A stretch of 64,000 nucleotides of DNA from Mangrovimonas xylaniphaga (GTDB taxonomy: Bacteria; Bacteroidota; Bacteroidia; Flavobacteriales; Flavobacteriaceae), in assembly GCF_001280435.1 (NCBI RefSeq), contig NZ_LBIP01000013.1:496001-560000 (forward strand). The letters run 5' to 3'. Under the pieces are notes generated by a model. It worked only from the letters and a program-made list of their open reading frames with translations. It was not told the DNA's origin and did no database searches. A program made the position numbers and the translations under genes. Positions 37,274-46,532 of the stretch are shown in pieces. Position 1 is the first letter of the stretch. Each line of letters begins with the position of its first letter.

Positions 37274-37392
37274 CTTAACGATTTCATGTGTTTTTTTAGC
37301 TTTTTTTTAACAAAACTGTCACTCCTTAGTAAAAATATCGCGTCATATTAGGTAAATAACACCCACTTATACTTATGAAATAATTTTAGGTA

Positions 37393-38580
37393 ATGGATAA
37401 AATAATTGAACAAATAGAATTCTCAGAGCTTTTATCTGGAAAAGTATTAGATGCTTTAAGCGAAGAGCAGAAAGAGGTTTTACATGATTGGGAGCAAAAG
37501 AAAAACAATAAAGAAATTGCAAACAACATCCTTAATGACAATAATTTTTCGGAATGGCAACAAAAAAAAGATAAATTAGACACTATGGAGGAGTGGGCGT
37601 CTTTTTTAGAGCGTATGGAGACCGCATCCGAAAAGCCTAAGAAAGTTTTTAACCTAAAAGCCCAAAAGTGGATCTCTGCTGCAGCTGCTATTTTAGTGGT
37701 TGGTATTTCTATATTCACATTATTTACCCCAAATGAAAGTCATTTAAAACCAATTGAAGCTTCTAGTATTGTTCCTGGCACCTCACATGCTGAATTGGTA
37801 CTATCCACCGGTGAGATCATAGACCTTGAAGATTCTAAGGACAATAAAATTCAAGAAGGAACTATTTCTGTAGAAAATTCCAAAGGAATACTCCATTATA
37901 AAAGTGAAGGTGAAGAAAAACAAGTAGAAATTAAAACCAACACCTTAAAAGTTCCAAGAGGTGCGGAATATCAATTAGTACTTCCTGACGGAACTAAAGT
38001 TTGGTTAAACTCAGACACACAATTAACCTATACTGTACCATTTACTGGAAATGTTAGACGTGTTGAATTAAAAGGTGAAGCATACTTTGATGTTAGCCCT
38101 AACAAAGAATTGCCCTTCATAGTAGCTACAGGCAATCAAGAAGTACAGGTATTGGGTACAGAATTTAATATTTCGGCCTATAGTAACGATAATAGCGTAA
38201 CGACCACCCTTGTTGAAGGTAAAGTACAGGTTACGAATAAACTTTCAACCGACAAAACAATATTATCTCCAAATGAGCAATCTATTCTTAACAAGGAAGG
38301 CAATAATATAAATAAATTGAACGTTGACACCTATCCTTATATTGCTTGGAAAGAAGGCCGATTTGTATTTAACAATGTTAATTTAGAATTATTTCTATCC
38401 AAAGTATCCAGATGGTACGATGTTGAAGTGTTTTTTGATGATGAAAGCTTAAAAAACTTAAGCTTTACAGGAGACCTGCCCAGATATAGCGACATGACAA
38501 ATATCTTAAAAATCATTGAAGCCGAAATGTCTGTAAACATCAAAATTGAAGCCAACAAAAAAATACATGTTTACAAATAA
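37393..38580 (+). CDS. FecR-family anti-sigma factor with DUF4974
   Basis: A 395-residue inner-membrane protein. A cytoplasmic N-terminal part (about 1-94) binds the sigma factor. One transmembrane segment follows (about 95-113, WISAAAAILVVGISIFTLF). The periplasmic FecR domain (about 175-275) has the typical LKVPRGAEYQLVLPDGTKVWLN, and the C-terminal DUF4974 (about 325-395) contacts the STN domain of the partner SusC. It lies between the ECF sigma gene and susC, so its signal is the substrate of that transporter. Confidence 0.95.
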   Translation: MDKIIEQIEFSELLSGKVLDALSEEQKEVLHDWEQKKNNKEIANNILNDNNFSEWQQKKDKLDTMEEWASFLERMETASEKPKKVFNLKAQKWISAAAAILVVGISIFTLFTPNESHLKPIEASSIVPGTSHAELVLSTGEIIDLEDSKDNKIQEGTISVENSKGILHYKSEGEEKQVEIKTNTLKVPRGAEYQLVLPDGTKVWLNSDTQLTYTVPFTGNVRRVELKGEAYFDVSPNKELPFIVATGNQEVQVLGTEFNISAYSNDNSVTTTLVEGKVQVTNKLSTDKTILSPNEQSILNKEGNNINKLNVDTYPYIAWKEGRFVFNNVNLELFLSKVSRWYDVEVFFDDESLKNLSFTGDLPRYSDMTNILKIIEAEMSVNIKIEANKKIHVYK

Positions 38581-38674
38581 ATTTCATTAATTTATTATCA
38601 TTAAATTACTAAGGTTGTTTTTAATGACCGTTTGCAAGTGCAATTCAACCAACCAACTTTAATAAAATATAAAT

Positions 38675-38746
38675 ATGACACAAACGATTCTATCAACTAC
38701 TCCTTTCCAGTTCACTGAGTCCCAAAAAAACAATAATAAAAGATGA
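38675..38746 (+). CDS. Possible 23-codon leader ORF overlapping the second SusC start
   Basis: ATG at 38675 opens a 23-codon frame rich in Thr, Ser, Gln and Asn. Its TGA (38744-38746) overlaps the SusC start (ATG 38743-38745). The ATGA overlap suggests translational coupling. Alternatively these codons are the lost N-terminal extension of SusC after a one-base frameshift, since many STN-SusC proteins carry a longer N-terminus. No strong ribosome-binding site is visible, so it may not be translated. Confidence 0.35.
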   Translation: MTQTILSTTPFQFTESQKNNNKR

Positions 38747-41700
38747 GGATATCCATTATTTTAATTTTCAGTGCTGTTTTTTCCATCAATGCAGCAACCT
38801 ATTCGCAATCCAAACAAGTCAGCTTAAATTTAAATAATGTCAGTTTTTCAAAATTATTTGAAGAAATTAGAAAACAAACAGACTATAGTTTTTTCTTTAA
38901 TGATGAAAAAATTAATGAGTTAGATAATATTTCCGTAAATAAAACCAATATTTCTGTAAAAGACCTTTTGGATGAAGTCTTGGTAGGCACCAATTTATCC
39001 TACAAATTAGTAGACGGTGTTATTGTTATTGTTGAAAACAACAAGGTTGCTCCTCCTCAAAACGCCATTGAAATAAGTGGAACCGTCATAGATGGAGCAA
39101 ACAGTATGCCAATACCTGGAGCTAATGTCTTGGTAAAAAATAGCAGACTTGGAGCTGTAACCGATTTTGATGGAAACTTCAAAATAAAAGTTCCTTCTGC
39201 TCCAGTAACTTTAGTTTTTTCCTACTTGGGTTATGCCACTAAAGAAATTGAATTCACTGAGTCCAAAGAAAATGTTCTAGTTAAATTAGAACCCGAAATT
39301 CTAGACTTAGAAGAAGTTGTTATTACCGGATATCAAGTAATTGACAAAAGAGAATTGACAAGTTCCATCGCCTCAATAGAAGAAGAAGAGTTGAATATTT
39401 CTGGTGCCATAAGCGTTGAAAAGATGCTTGAAGGTAAAGCCACAGGACTAAGCGTTAGCAATTTAAGCTCCACTCCCGGTGCCGCAGCTAAAATTAGAAT
39501 TCGTGGAGGTAGCACATTTACAGGAAACCAAAGTCCTCTTTGGGTAGTAGATGGGGTAATCTATGAAGATCCTGTACCACTTACTGCTGATCAAATTAAC
39601 AGTTTTGACAACATAAACATTATTGGTAATGCCTTAACAGGAATTAACCCCTCTGATATTGCTAAGTTGGACATATTGAAAGATGCTTCGGCTACGGCAA
39701 TATATGGTACAAGAGCGGCTAATGGCGTTATTGTAATTACGACAAAAAGAGGAAAACAAGGGACACCTTCCTTGACGTATTCAGGAAACTTCAGTATTGT
39801 ACAGGCTCCAAGATATTCTGATTTCAACTTAATGAATTCTAGAGAGCGAATTGATGTTTCAAGAGAGATGTACGATAGAAACTTAGGATATTCAACCACC
39901 TATGACAATATAGATCGCTTAGGCTACGAAGGGGCCCTAATGAATTTATGGGATGGCACCTACAACTATCAAGAATTCCAAAACCAAGTCAACTATCTAG
40001 AAACCTTGAATAGCGATTGGTTTGATGTATTATATAGCAACGCAATCACACAACGACATTCTGTGAGCGCCTCTGGAGGAGGAGAAAACGTTAGATATTA
40101 CTTTTCTCTAGGATATGATGACCAAGAAGGTGTTGAAAAAAATGTAGACCTGAATAGGATTACAGCCCGTTCAAATCTTGACATAGACTTGAGAGACAAT
40201 GTAGTTTTAGGATTAAGACTAAGTGGAGCTGTTCAAAAAGCAAAATACAACCATACCTCCATTAATGCTTTTAACGAGGCTTACTACACTAGTAGAACAG
40301 TTCCTATCTATGATGAAGATGGAAACTATTTCTACCAAAGCAAACGCATACTTTCTGACACCTATGGTGTAGAATATGCCAACTATAATGTATTATCCGA
40401 GATGGATAATTCCGAAAGGAATATTACTAACAAGAACTTAGACATCGTTGCCTCTTTACGTTGGGACATCCTTAAAAATCTTAGATTAAATTCTCAAGTA
40501 AGTTATAGAAATACAACAAACCTTACCGAGCAATGGATTACAGAAGACACTTATTATATCGCAGGCTTGAGAACCTATGATGCATTTGAAAATTTAATCG
40601 AAGATCGCGTTAACTTATCCTCAACGGTACCATTTGGAGGAGTGTATAGTGGAGGAATGGTTAGTCAGGACAGTTACTCTATTACTAACCAATTAAACTA
40701 TAATTTCACTATAGCAGACAAACATAGTTTCAACATCAACTTAGGTCAAGAAGCTCGATCTGTTAATTACTGGGGGGCTACAGGCTTTACTGTTCCTGGG
40801 TACAACCATTATCAAGGTCGCGGATTCGTCTCCTTACCTAGAGTTAGTGTAACACCTAATGAAGATGGCACCTACTCTATCCTTGATTTTGGTTCCTACG
40901 ATTATGATGCTATGATAAACTGGTTAACCACTTCTGGGCAATCTGTCTATCCTACGATTACAGATCGTGTCCAAAATAACTTCTCCGTTTTTGGAATTAT
41001 GAATTACGTATATGACAGACGCTATGTTCTAAATTTCAATGCCCGGAGTGACGGATCCAATACTTTTGGACAATACGAGCGCTACAAGTTCAAGCCTACT
41101 TGGTCTGCATCTGGACGTTGGAATATCCATAACGAGAAATTTTTTGAAAACAATTACGGTATAAACGAGTTAGCTTTAAGAGCATCATACGGTGTTCGTG
41201 GTACTATGCCCAATGCTACCCCATATCTAATTATTTCGGATTACGGTAAGAACAATGCCATTTATTATCCAGAAAATACAGCTAGCCTTTCTCAGTTCCC
41301 AAATGCAAACCTTCGATGGGAAAAAACTACAACCACGAATGTTGGTTTAAACTATAGCTTACTCGAAGGAAAGATTAGTGGAGCCATTGATTATGCATAT
41401 TCCAAGAGTACCGATTTACTTCAACAACGACCAATATCCTTAGTAAATGGTTCTTCGGTTCAAACTTATAATTCCGGGAGCAAAGATGTTAATAGTTTCG
41501 AGTTTGCCATTAGAACTATCAACTTAAGCCTTAAGGATTTATCTTGGAGCACCAATTTTAATTTCTCCTACGATAGAGACAGAGTACTTAGTGGTTTTGA
41601 AGAAGGAGCCCAAGCTGGAGGTCTAACAGTAAGAGATTATTTAGCTGGTAATATCTACAGAGCAGGTTTCCCAACAAGTGGATTTTTCTCTTATCAATTT

Positions 41701-42384
41701 GACGGCTTAAGTGAAGAAGGGCTACCTACCTTCAAACATTTGGTTGAAGAAAATATGACCGCTGAAGAACAATTAGAAGCCGCATTAGTTTATGAAGGAA
41801 GTAGAACCCCACAATTTTATGGAGGTTTTGGAACCCAAATTAAAGCAGGAAACTTTACACTTTCTGCCAACTTCACTTATAAATTAGGTTACAAAACTAG
41901 GTTGTTAGGTTTGTACAACGGAAATCAAAACATGCCGTTACCTTATGAAAACATGCATGCCGATTTTAATAACAGATGGAGACAACCAGGTGACGAGGCC
42001 TTAACCAATATCCCTGCCATTTCAAATCACAATCAAACTTTCACATCCAATTTCACTGCAGACGGGTACGGAACGGTCTATGTTACAAATTACGGAAAAG
42101 TTGTTCCAGAAGGCACAAACTCATGGTGGATGTACGACAATAGTGATGCCAGAGTTGTAAGAGCTGACCATATTCGTTTCCAATCCTTGACATTATCATA
42201 TAATGTCCCAGACAGACTATTTCAAGGCTCTGGAATCAAACACTTAAATTTATCGGTGCAAGGAAGTAATTTATCCTACTTCGCTTTCGACAAAGATTTA
42301 AGAGGACAAGATCCTGAGCAGGTATCCGGCATAGGGTTACCTACTTTACCTAACTACAGTTTAAGTTTAAACATGTCATTCTAA
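38743..42384 (+). CDS. SusC/RagA-family TonB-dependent transporter with STN signalling domain
   Basis: A 1213-residue outer-membrane protein: short signal peptide (about 1-22), STN domain (about 24-100, KQVSLNLNNVSFSKLFEEI), carboxypeptidase-regulatory-like domain (about 111-185), TonB box/plug (about 190-330, LEEVVITGYQVIDKRELT) and barrel ending LSLNMSF. The STN domain relays substrate binding to FecR upstream. The genes that follow encode SusD, two lipoproteins and an M16 peptidase, with no carbohydrate-active enzyme at all. This favours peptides as cargo, as for RagAB of Porphyromonas gingivalis. Confidence 0.95.
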   Translation: MRISIILIFSAVFSINAATYSQSKQVSLNLNNVSFSKLFEEIRKQTDYSFFFNDEKINELDNISVNKTNISVKDLLDEVLVGTNLSYKLVDGVIVIVENNKVAPPQNAIEISGTVIDGANSMPIPGANVLVKNSRLGAVTDFDGNFKIKVPSAPVTLVFSYLGYATKEIEFTESKENVLVKLEPEILDLEEVVITGYQVIDKRELTSSIASIEEEELNISGAISVEKMLEGKATGLSVSNLSSTPGAAAKIRIRGGSTFTGNQSPLWVVDGVIYEDPVPLTADQINSFDNINIIGNALTGINPSDIAKLDILKDASATAIYGTRAANGVIVITTKRGKQGTPSLTYSGNFSIVQAPRYSDFNLMNSRERIDVSREMYDRNLGYSTTYDNIDRLGYEGALMNLWDGTYNYQEFQNQVNYLETLNSDWFDVLYSNAITQRHSVSASGGGENVRYYFSLGYDDQEGVEKNVDLNRITARSNLDIDLRDNVVLGLRLSGAVQKAKYNHTSINAFNEAYYTSRTVPIYDEDGNYFYQSKRILSDTYGVEYANYNVLSEMDNSERNITNKNLDIVASLRWDILKNLRLNSQVSYRNTTNLTEQWITEDTYYIAGLRTYDAFENLIEDRVNLSSTVPFGGVYSGGMVSQDSYSITNQLNYNFTIADKHSFNINLGQEARSVNYWGATGFTVPGYNHYQGRGFVSLPRVSVTPNEDGTYSILDFGSYDYDAMINWLTTSGQSVYPTITDRVQNNFSVFGIMNYVYDRRYVLNFNARSDGSNTFGQYERYKFKPTWSASGRWNIHNEKFFENNYGINELALRASYGVRGTMPNATPYLIISDYGKNNAIYYPENTASLSQFPNANLRWEKTTTTNVGLNYSLLEGKISGAIDYAYSKSTDLLQQRPISLVNGSSVQTYNSGSKDVNSFEFAIRTINLSLKDLSWSTNFNFSYDRDRVLSGFEEGAQAGGLTVRDYLAGNIYRAGFPTSGFFSYQFDGLSEEGLPTFKHLVEENMTAEEQLEAALVYEGSRTPQFYGGFGTQIKAGNFTLSANFTYKLGYKTRLLGLYNGNQNMPLPYENMHADFNNRWRQPGDEALTNIPAISNHNQTFTSNFTADGYGTVYVTNYGKVVPEGTNSWWMYDNSDARVVRADHIRFQSLTLSYNVPDRLFQGSGIKHLNLSVQGSNLSYFAFDKDLRGQDPEQVSGIGLPTLPNYSLSLNMSF

Positions 42385-42394
42385 ACCAAAAGTT

Positions 42395-43819
42395 ATGAAG
42401 AAAATAATATTTATACTACCCCTAATTGCAATTTTTGGTTGTAGCGACTTTTTAGATGAACGCGACCAAGATAAGTTAGTCCCTGAAAAAACAGACCATT
42501 TTGCAGCATTGCTACTACAAGAATTTAATTCTCAGTACCCTATTTTCGGAACTGTTGACCATATGACAGATAATATCACAGAAAATGCCTCTTCCAGGAC
42601 TTCCGTTAAAGAGAGTAGAAAAACAACCTATACTTGGCAACGTGAAATTGAAATTGACGAAGAAGGAAATTCTCTAAGTTCCATAAATAACTCTTGGGAA
42701 CGCATGTATGAAGATATTGCAATCGCAAATTATGTTATTGAACTTATAGACGAAGCCTTAGGAGAGCAAGAAGAAATCGATTTTGTAAAAGGAGAAGCTT
42801 ATTTTGTAAGAGCCTTGTCTTATTTTAACCTTTTAAACCTTTATGGACAACCCTATGATCCTGCTTCTGCCAATATCGATTTAGGAGTGCCTCTAAGAAC
42901 TGATATTGGAGTTGAAACAACATACAACAGAAATACAGTTGCCGAATGTTACGCCCAAATTGAAACTGATATTTTAATTGCTAAGGACCTTTTTGACTTA
43001 AGCGGTATCACAAAAAATAAATTCCACCCCTCAAGTATTGCATGTAATTTACTAATGTCTAGGGTCAAGCTTTATCAAAAAAAATGGGATGAGGCAATAG
43101 AATATTCAAATATGGTAATATCTTCTGGAAGCTTAACTAAAATGACTGCTGCTGCTCCTTTTGTTAGCGAGTCCAACTCAGAGATATTGTACTCATTTTA
43201 TACAACCGCCCCTGTATCATTTGATCAAACTGGCTATTTAGTTAATCCTAGCTTTTTTGATTTTTTTGAAGACAATGACATCCGCAAGGAGGCTTTCTTT
43301 TCATCTGTGGATGATGGCTCTGGAAACCTAAAATATATCCCTGCAAAATATGGCAGCGGGAGCTATACAAGTTTAGGTTTTGCTAATCTAAGAGTTGGAG
43401 AAGCTTACTTGAACAGAGCTGAGGCCTATGCTCAAAAAGGATTATCAGAAAGTGCTATTAATGATATTATAGAATTACACAGCAAACGTTATTCTAATAC
43501 TTCAAACATTCAGTACCCAGATGCTAACGGAACTTTAGATTTTGTATTGAATGAACGACGCAAAGAATTGTGCTTTGAAGACCACCACAGATGGTTTGAT
43601 TTAAGACGTATGGATAACAGACCCGAAATAAAACATGTCTTCAGTTTAGTTGGTGATGATGGTGTTAAAATTGGTACAGAGACTTTTACGTTACTATCTG
43701 ACGATTTTAACTATACACTCCCTATTCCTTTAAAAGAAAGACAAAACAATCCATTAATTAGAAATAATGAGCGTTACGAAAAGATTCCTGAAATCAACAA
43801 TGAAGTTATTGTTGATTAA
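42395..43819 (+). CDS. SusD/RagB-family lipoprotein (peptidase-linked locus)
   Basis: A 474-residue lipoprotein (lipobox IFGC, C16). SusD-like features are YFVRALSYFNLLNLYGQPYD (about 132-151), LRVGEAYLNRAEAYAQKG, and the C-terminal RRKELCFEDHHRWFDLRRM. It lies 10 bp after susC and should form the lid of that transporter. Shorter than the arabinan SusD (521 residues), it belongs to another branch. The ligand is unknown; the surrounding peptidases suggest peptides. Confidence 0.93.
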   Translation: MKKIIFILPLIAIFGCSDFLDERDQDKLVPEKTDHFAALLLQEFNSQYPIFGTVDHMTDNITENASSRTSVKESRKTTYTWQREIEIDEEGNSLSSINNSWERMYEDIAIANYVIELIDEALGEQEEIDFVKGEAYFVRALSYFNLLNLYGQPYDPASANIDLGVPLRTDIGVETTYNRNTVAECYAQIETDILIAKDLFDLSGITKNKFHPSSIACNLLMSRVKLYQKKWDEAIEYSNMVISSGSLTKMTAAAPFVSESNSEILYSFYTTAPVSFDQTGYLVNPSFFDFFEDNDIRKEAFFSSVDDGSGNLKYIPAKYGSGSYTSLGFANLRVGEAYLNRAEAYAQKGLSESAINDIIELHSKRYSNTSNIQYPDANGTLDFVLNERRKELCFEDHHRWFDLRRMDNRPEIKHVFSLVGDDGVKIGTETFTLLSDDFNYTLPIPLKERQNNPLIRNNERYEKIPEINNEVIVD

Positions 43820-43852
43820 TTGGAATCTAGTTAATCTCTTAAAAATATATTT

Positions 43853-44974
43853 ATGAAAAAAAACAGCATTCTATACCTTCTTTTAGTTGCCTTTATCTCT
43901 GTCTCCTGTGATAAAGAAGATAATGTAGAACCCTCATACTTGGATGAAGATCGTGTAGGCTCCCAAATTGATTTATCAGATCCTACCATAAAAAAATGGT
44001 ATACGGATTTGAATATGGGAGTACTTTATGAGTACGATAGCATCCTGGATTTCGCCTATGTAGCAGGTACCAGCAACCAAGCAACAGCTTGGGAAAGAAT
44101 TGAAATTCCAGAGATAAGAACTCGTTTTGAAAATGAAGCAGGTGTGATTCCTTCAGATCAAATCTCAGAATATGAAGCCTATAAAAGTTCTGTCACTACA
44201 TTTTTAGACACCTCCTTATTTAAGTATTTTGAAGCTAGTAAAACTATTGTCAATTACATGCCTTACAAAGTTTTAATAAGTAATTATGTATATAGCCCCA
44301 ATGGTGTAAGTGGTGAGGCGCGTGATGTGCTTGTTGAATCGGAATCCCGTAAAAACAACAGCACAGAAGGAGATTTAAGAGCCGTATATAACGATCACTC
44401 CATTGTCTTTGGTGTCGATCTAGATGAATTCACTTCTGAAAGTACCATAGACACCTATTCTAAAGATGCGTTTTATATTTTTTTAAGCCGCATTATTAGC
44501 ATGCACAACCTGATTGACATAATACCCGCTGAATTCTTTGACGGCAAAAGTGAATACTATGGTCAGAATATGGAAGCTATCTACAGAGAAGAAACGGAAG
44601 TTCCAGACGATAAATTGGTTTTTGTGGTGGATAGAGAATGGTTTTATTCAAAAGGTTTTATAGATGCTAGATATTTCTACAATTCACCTACAGGATTAAC
44701 AACATTTATCCAAACAGTAGATGAAGATGGTAATAGTTTGTCTGTAATCAATTACATAAGACACCAAAATGCTATCGTTGTTACCTATGATTTTGTTGAA
44801 GATAAACTTACAGATGTAAGAAGTTATTTAAGTGAAATGATTCATAGAAATGCGTCGGAAATAGAAGCTTTTCCTGAAAACATTCAAAATAATATGAAAC
44901 TCTTACTTGATACGTTCACATCTTTAGGCATTGATATCATAAGTGTAAACCCGGACCTAGAAGTACTTAATTAA
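43853..44974 (+). CDS. Lipoprotein resembling SusCD-associated zinc metallohydrolases but lacking HExxH
   Basis: A 373-residue lipoprotein (lipobox VSC, C19). Position after SusD and several segments match the pattern I know from the substrate import-associated zinc metallohydrolase lipoproteins: IKKWYTDLNMGVLYEYD (47-63), YKVLISNYVYSPNG (138-151), and KGFIDARYFYNSP (267-279). The helix that should hold HExxH appears to be DAFYIFLSRIISMHNL (205-220), with neither the His pair nor the Glu. If this alignment is right, the protein has lost zinc catalysis and may act as a binding subunit of the SusCD complex. If wrong, it is simply an uncharacterised lipoprotein. Confidence 0.6.
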   Translation: MKKNSILYLLLVAFISVSCDKEDNVEPSYLDEDRVGSQIDLSDPTIKKWYTDLNMGVLYEYDSILDFAYVAGTSNQATAWERIEIPEIRTRFENEAGVIPSDQISEYEAYKSSVTTFLDTSLFKYFEASKTIVNYMPYKVLISNYVYSPNGVSGEARDVLVESESRKNNSTEGDLRAVYNDHSIVFGVDLDEFTSESTIDTYSKDAFYIFLSRIISMHNLIDIIPAEFFDGKSEYYGQNMEAIYREETEVPDDKLVFVVDREWFYSKGFIDARYFYNSPTGLTTFIQTVDEDGNSLSVINYIRHQNAIVVTYDFVEDKLTDVRSYLSEMIHRNASEIEAFPENIQNNMKLLLDTFTSLGIDIISVNPDLEVLN

Positions 44975-45002
44975 TTTCATGAAGAATTTTAATACATACA
45001 TT

Positions 45003-46493
45003 ATGAAAAAGAACTTATTAAACATATTGTTTCTGGGAACTATCGGCCTCTTGCTTTTTCAGGCATGTCAAAACGACCCTGAATTTCCAGACCCAGGTTT
45101 TGAAATAGAAGACCAACGTGTTGAAGTACGACGCGACACCGCCGACTATTACGATATCAATATTAAAATGAATGTCCCTAATGGGGTTGAAACTATAGAC
45201 ATATTGAATGCCACAGACTATTCCATATTAGATATAGTAGATGGCTACAGTGGTAAAACCAAGTTCGATTTTAATTATCGAGTAGATCTAACTCCTTTTG
45301 AAACAGATACTGTATTAAACTATATCATTAAGGTTGTTGACAAAGACCAACGCAGTTTTAACCAAGGTATTCGTATTGATGTTAAAGGCTTTTCTTATCC
45401 GGAAATTAAATTGGTAGGAGGTACAAATATTTCTGTCGCTGCTCCAGCTTTTGTCTTAAAAGGCATTGCTACTGCTGGCTTGAACTACATAGAAACCATT
45501 ACCATAAGTTTTGAGGGTGAAGAGCAATACAGGTTTACAGGAAGCGCTGGTGATCCTGTCCACGAAAAGACAATCAAGGAATTGGTATTTCTAGGTAATT
45601 TGGAACCTGGATTGGAATACAATATAGATATTTTTATAGCTGATGACAAAGGACAATCCTCTACAACAACCGTTGTAGTCAAAAAAAACGAATCCATTAA
45701 AAAACCATCAAAAATTAATATGCTTGATTCTGGTTTATCAATTGGAGTAGTAAATATAGAGTTGAACTATGATGAGAACGATAATTTAACACAGTTGGAT
45801 TACAAATTTCCAAGTGGAGCTAATTACCATTCTGAATACCATTACAATGAACTAAATATGGTAGATACATTATTATACCGCTCTTATGCTTCTGATGGTA
45901 CTTATCCTAGGGACATTTACTACTATTACAATTATGAACCAAGCACAACGAAGTTAACTACAATAGAGAGCCAAGAATTTGAATACGATAATAATGGCAA
46001 TACAAGTGAAGGTAATATTGATTTAGAACGCAGTGAATTTGTTTACGATGAAACGGGCAAAGTTCTATCCTTTAAGAGATCAAACATTGTAAGCAATATC
46101 TATTATAGTGATCCTTTTAACCTGGGTGAAAATATCTATGGTGAATATTGGCAATTGGAATCTTATATGTCAAACTCAAGGGACGCCTATAGACAGCATA
46201 GAGAGGACTACGATCCCGTTTTGATTCCTACTTTTACCGAAAGCTTACCACCGTTTATTGCTCCAAGTAGTACAATGCTTCCGTTATTTAATGATTTATT
46301 TTGGCATAAATATATGATGACCAAAACCGTAGTTACAGATCCAACAAGTACACAAGGAGCAAATTTAAGGCAACCTGCTTATACTTATGAGGCTGATGCT
46401 GATGGAAATATTACAAGTATTGTAAAAACCTATACCAGTGGTGGCTATCAATGGGAAGGAAGAACAGTCACCTATTCATTCTTTTACAATTAA
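45003..46493 (+). CDS. Lipoprotein with N-terminal beta-sandwich-like part and C-terminal YD-repeat-like part
   Basis: The frame opens at 44979, but ATG 45003 gives a normal lipoprotein signal (MKKNLLNILFLG, lipobox FQAC, C22), so 496 residues are preferred. The first half (about 30-240) looks like surface-lipoprotein beta-sandwich domains. The second half (about 245-496) has repeated strands with a YD-repeat flavour: LNYDENDNLTQLDYKF, YDNNGNTSEGNI, YDETGKVLSFKR and YEADADGNITSIVKTY. Such repeats often build an elongated shell or bind glycans or proteins. It sits between the metallohydrolase-like lipoprotein and M16, so it may be an auxiliary surface binder for the SusCD pair. No precise family was recognised. 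Confidence 0.75.
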   Translation: MKKNLLNILFLGTIGLLLFQACQNDPEFPDPGFEIEDQRVEVRRDTADYYDINIKMNVPNGVETIDILNATDYSILDIVDGYSGKTKFDFNYRVDLTPFETDTVLNYIIKVVDKDQRSFNQGIRIDVKGFSYPEIKLVGGTNISVAAPAFVLKGIATAGLNYIETITISFEGEEQYRFTGSAGDPVHEKTIKELVFLGNLEPGLEYNIDIFIADDKGQSSTTTVVVKKNESIKKPSKINMLDSGLSIGVVNIELNYDENDNLTQLDYKFPSGANYHSEYHYNELNMVDTLLYRSYASDGTYPRDIYYYYNYEPSTTKLTTIESQEFEYDNNGNTSEGNIDLERSEFVYDETGKVLSFKRSNIVSNIYYSDPFNLGENIYGEYWQLESYMSNSRDAYRQHREDYDPVLIPTFTESLPPFIAPSSTMLPLFNDLFWHKYMMTKTVVTDPTSTQGANLRQPAYTYEADADGNITSIVKTYTSGGYQWEGRTVTYSFFYN

Positions 46494-46532
46494 GCACAAT
46501 ACAACAAAGATTAAAGAATAATAAATATTAAA

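Noticed and set aside
38632-38643. Inverted repeat TTGCA-AG-TGCAA before the second SusC
   Set aside because: Only 5-bp arms and no second copy nearby; such palindromes are expected by chance in 64 kb, so it was not called an operator.
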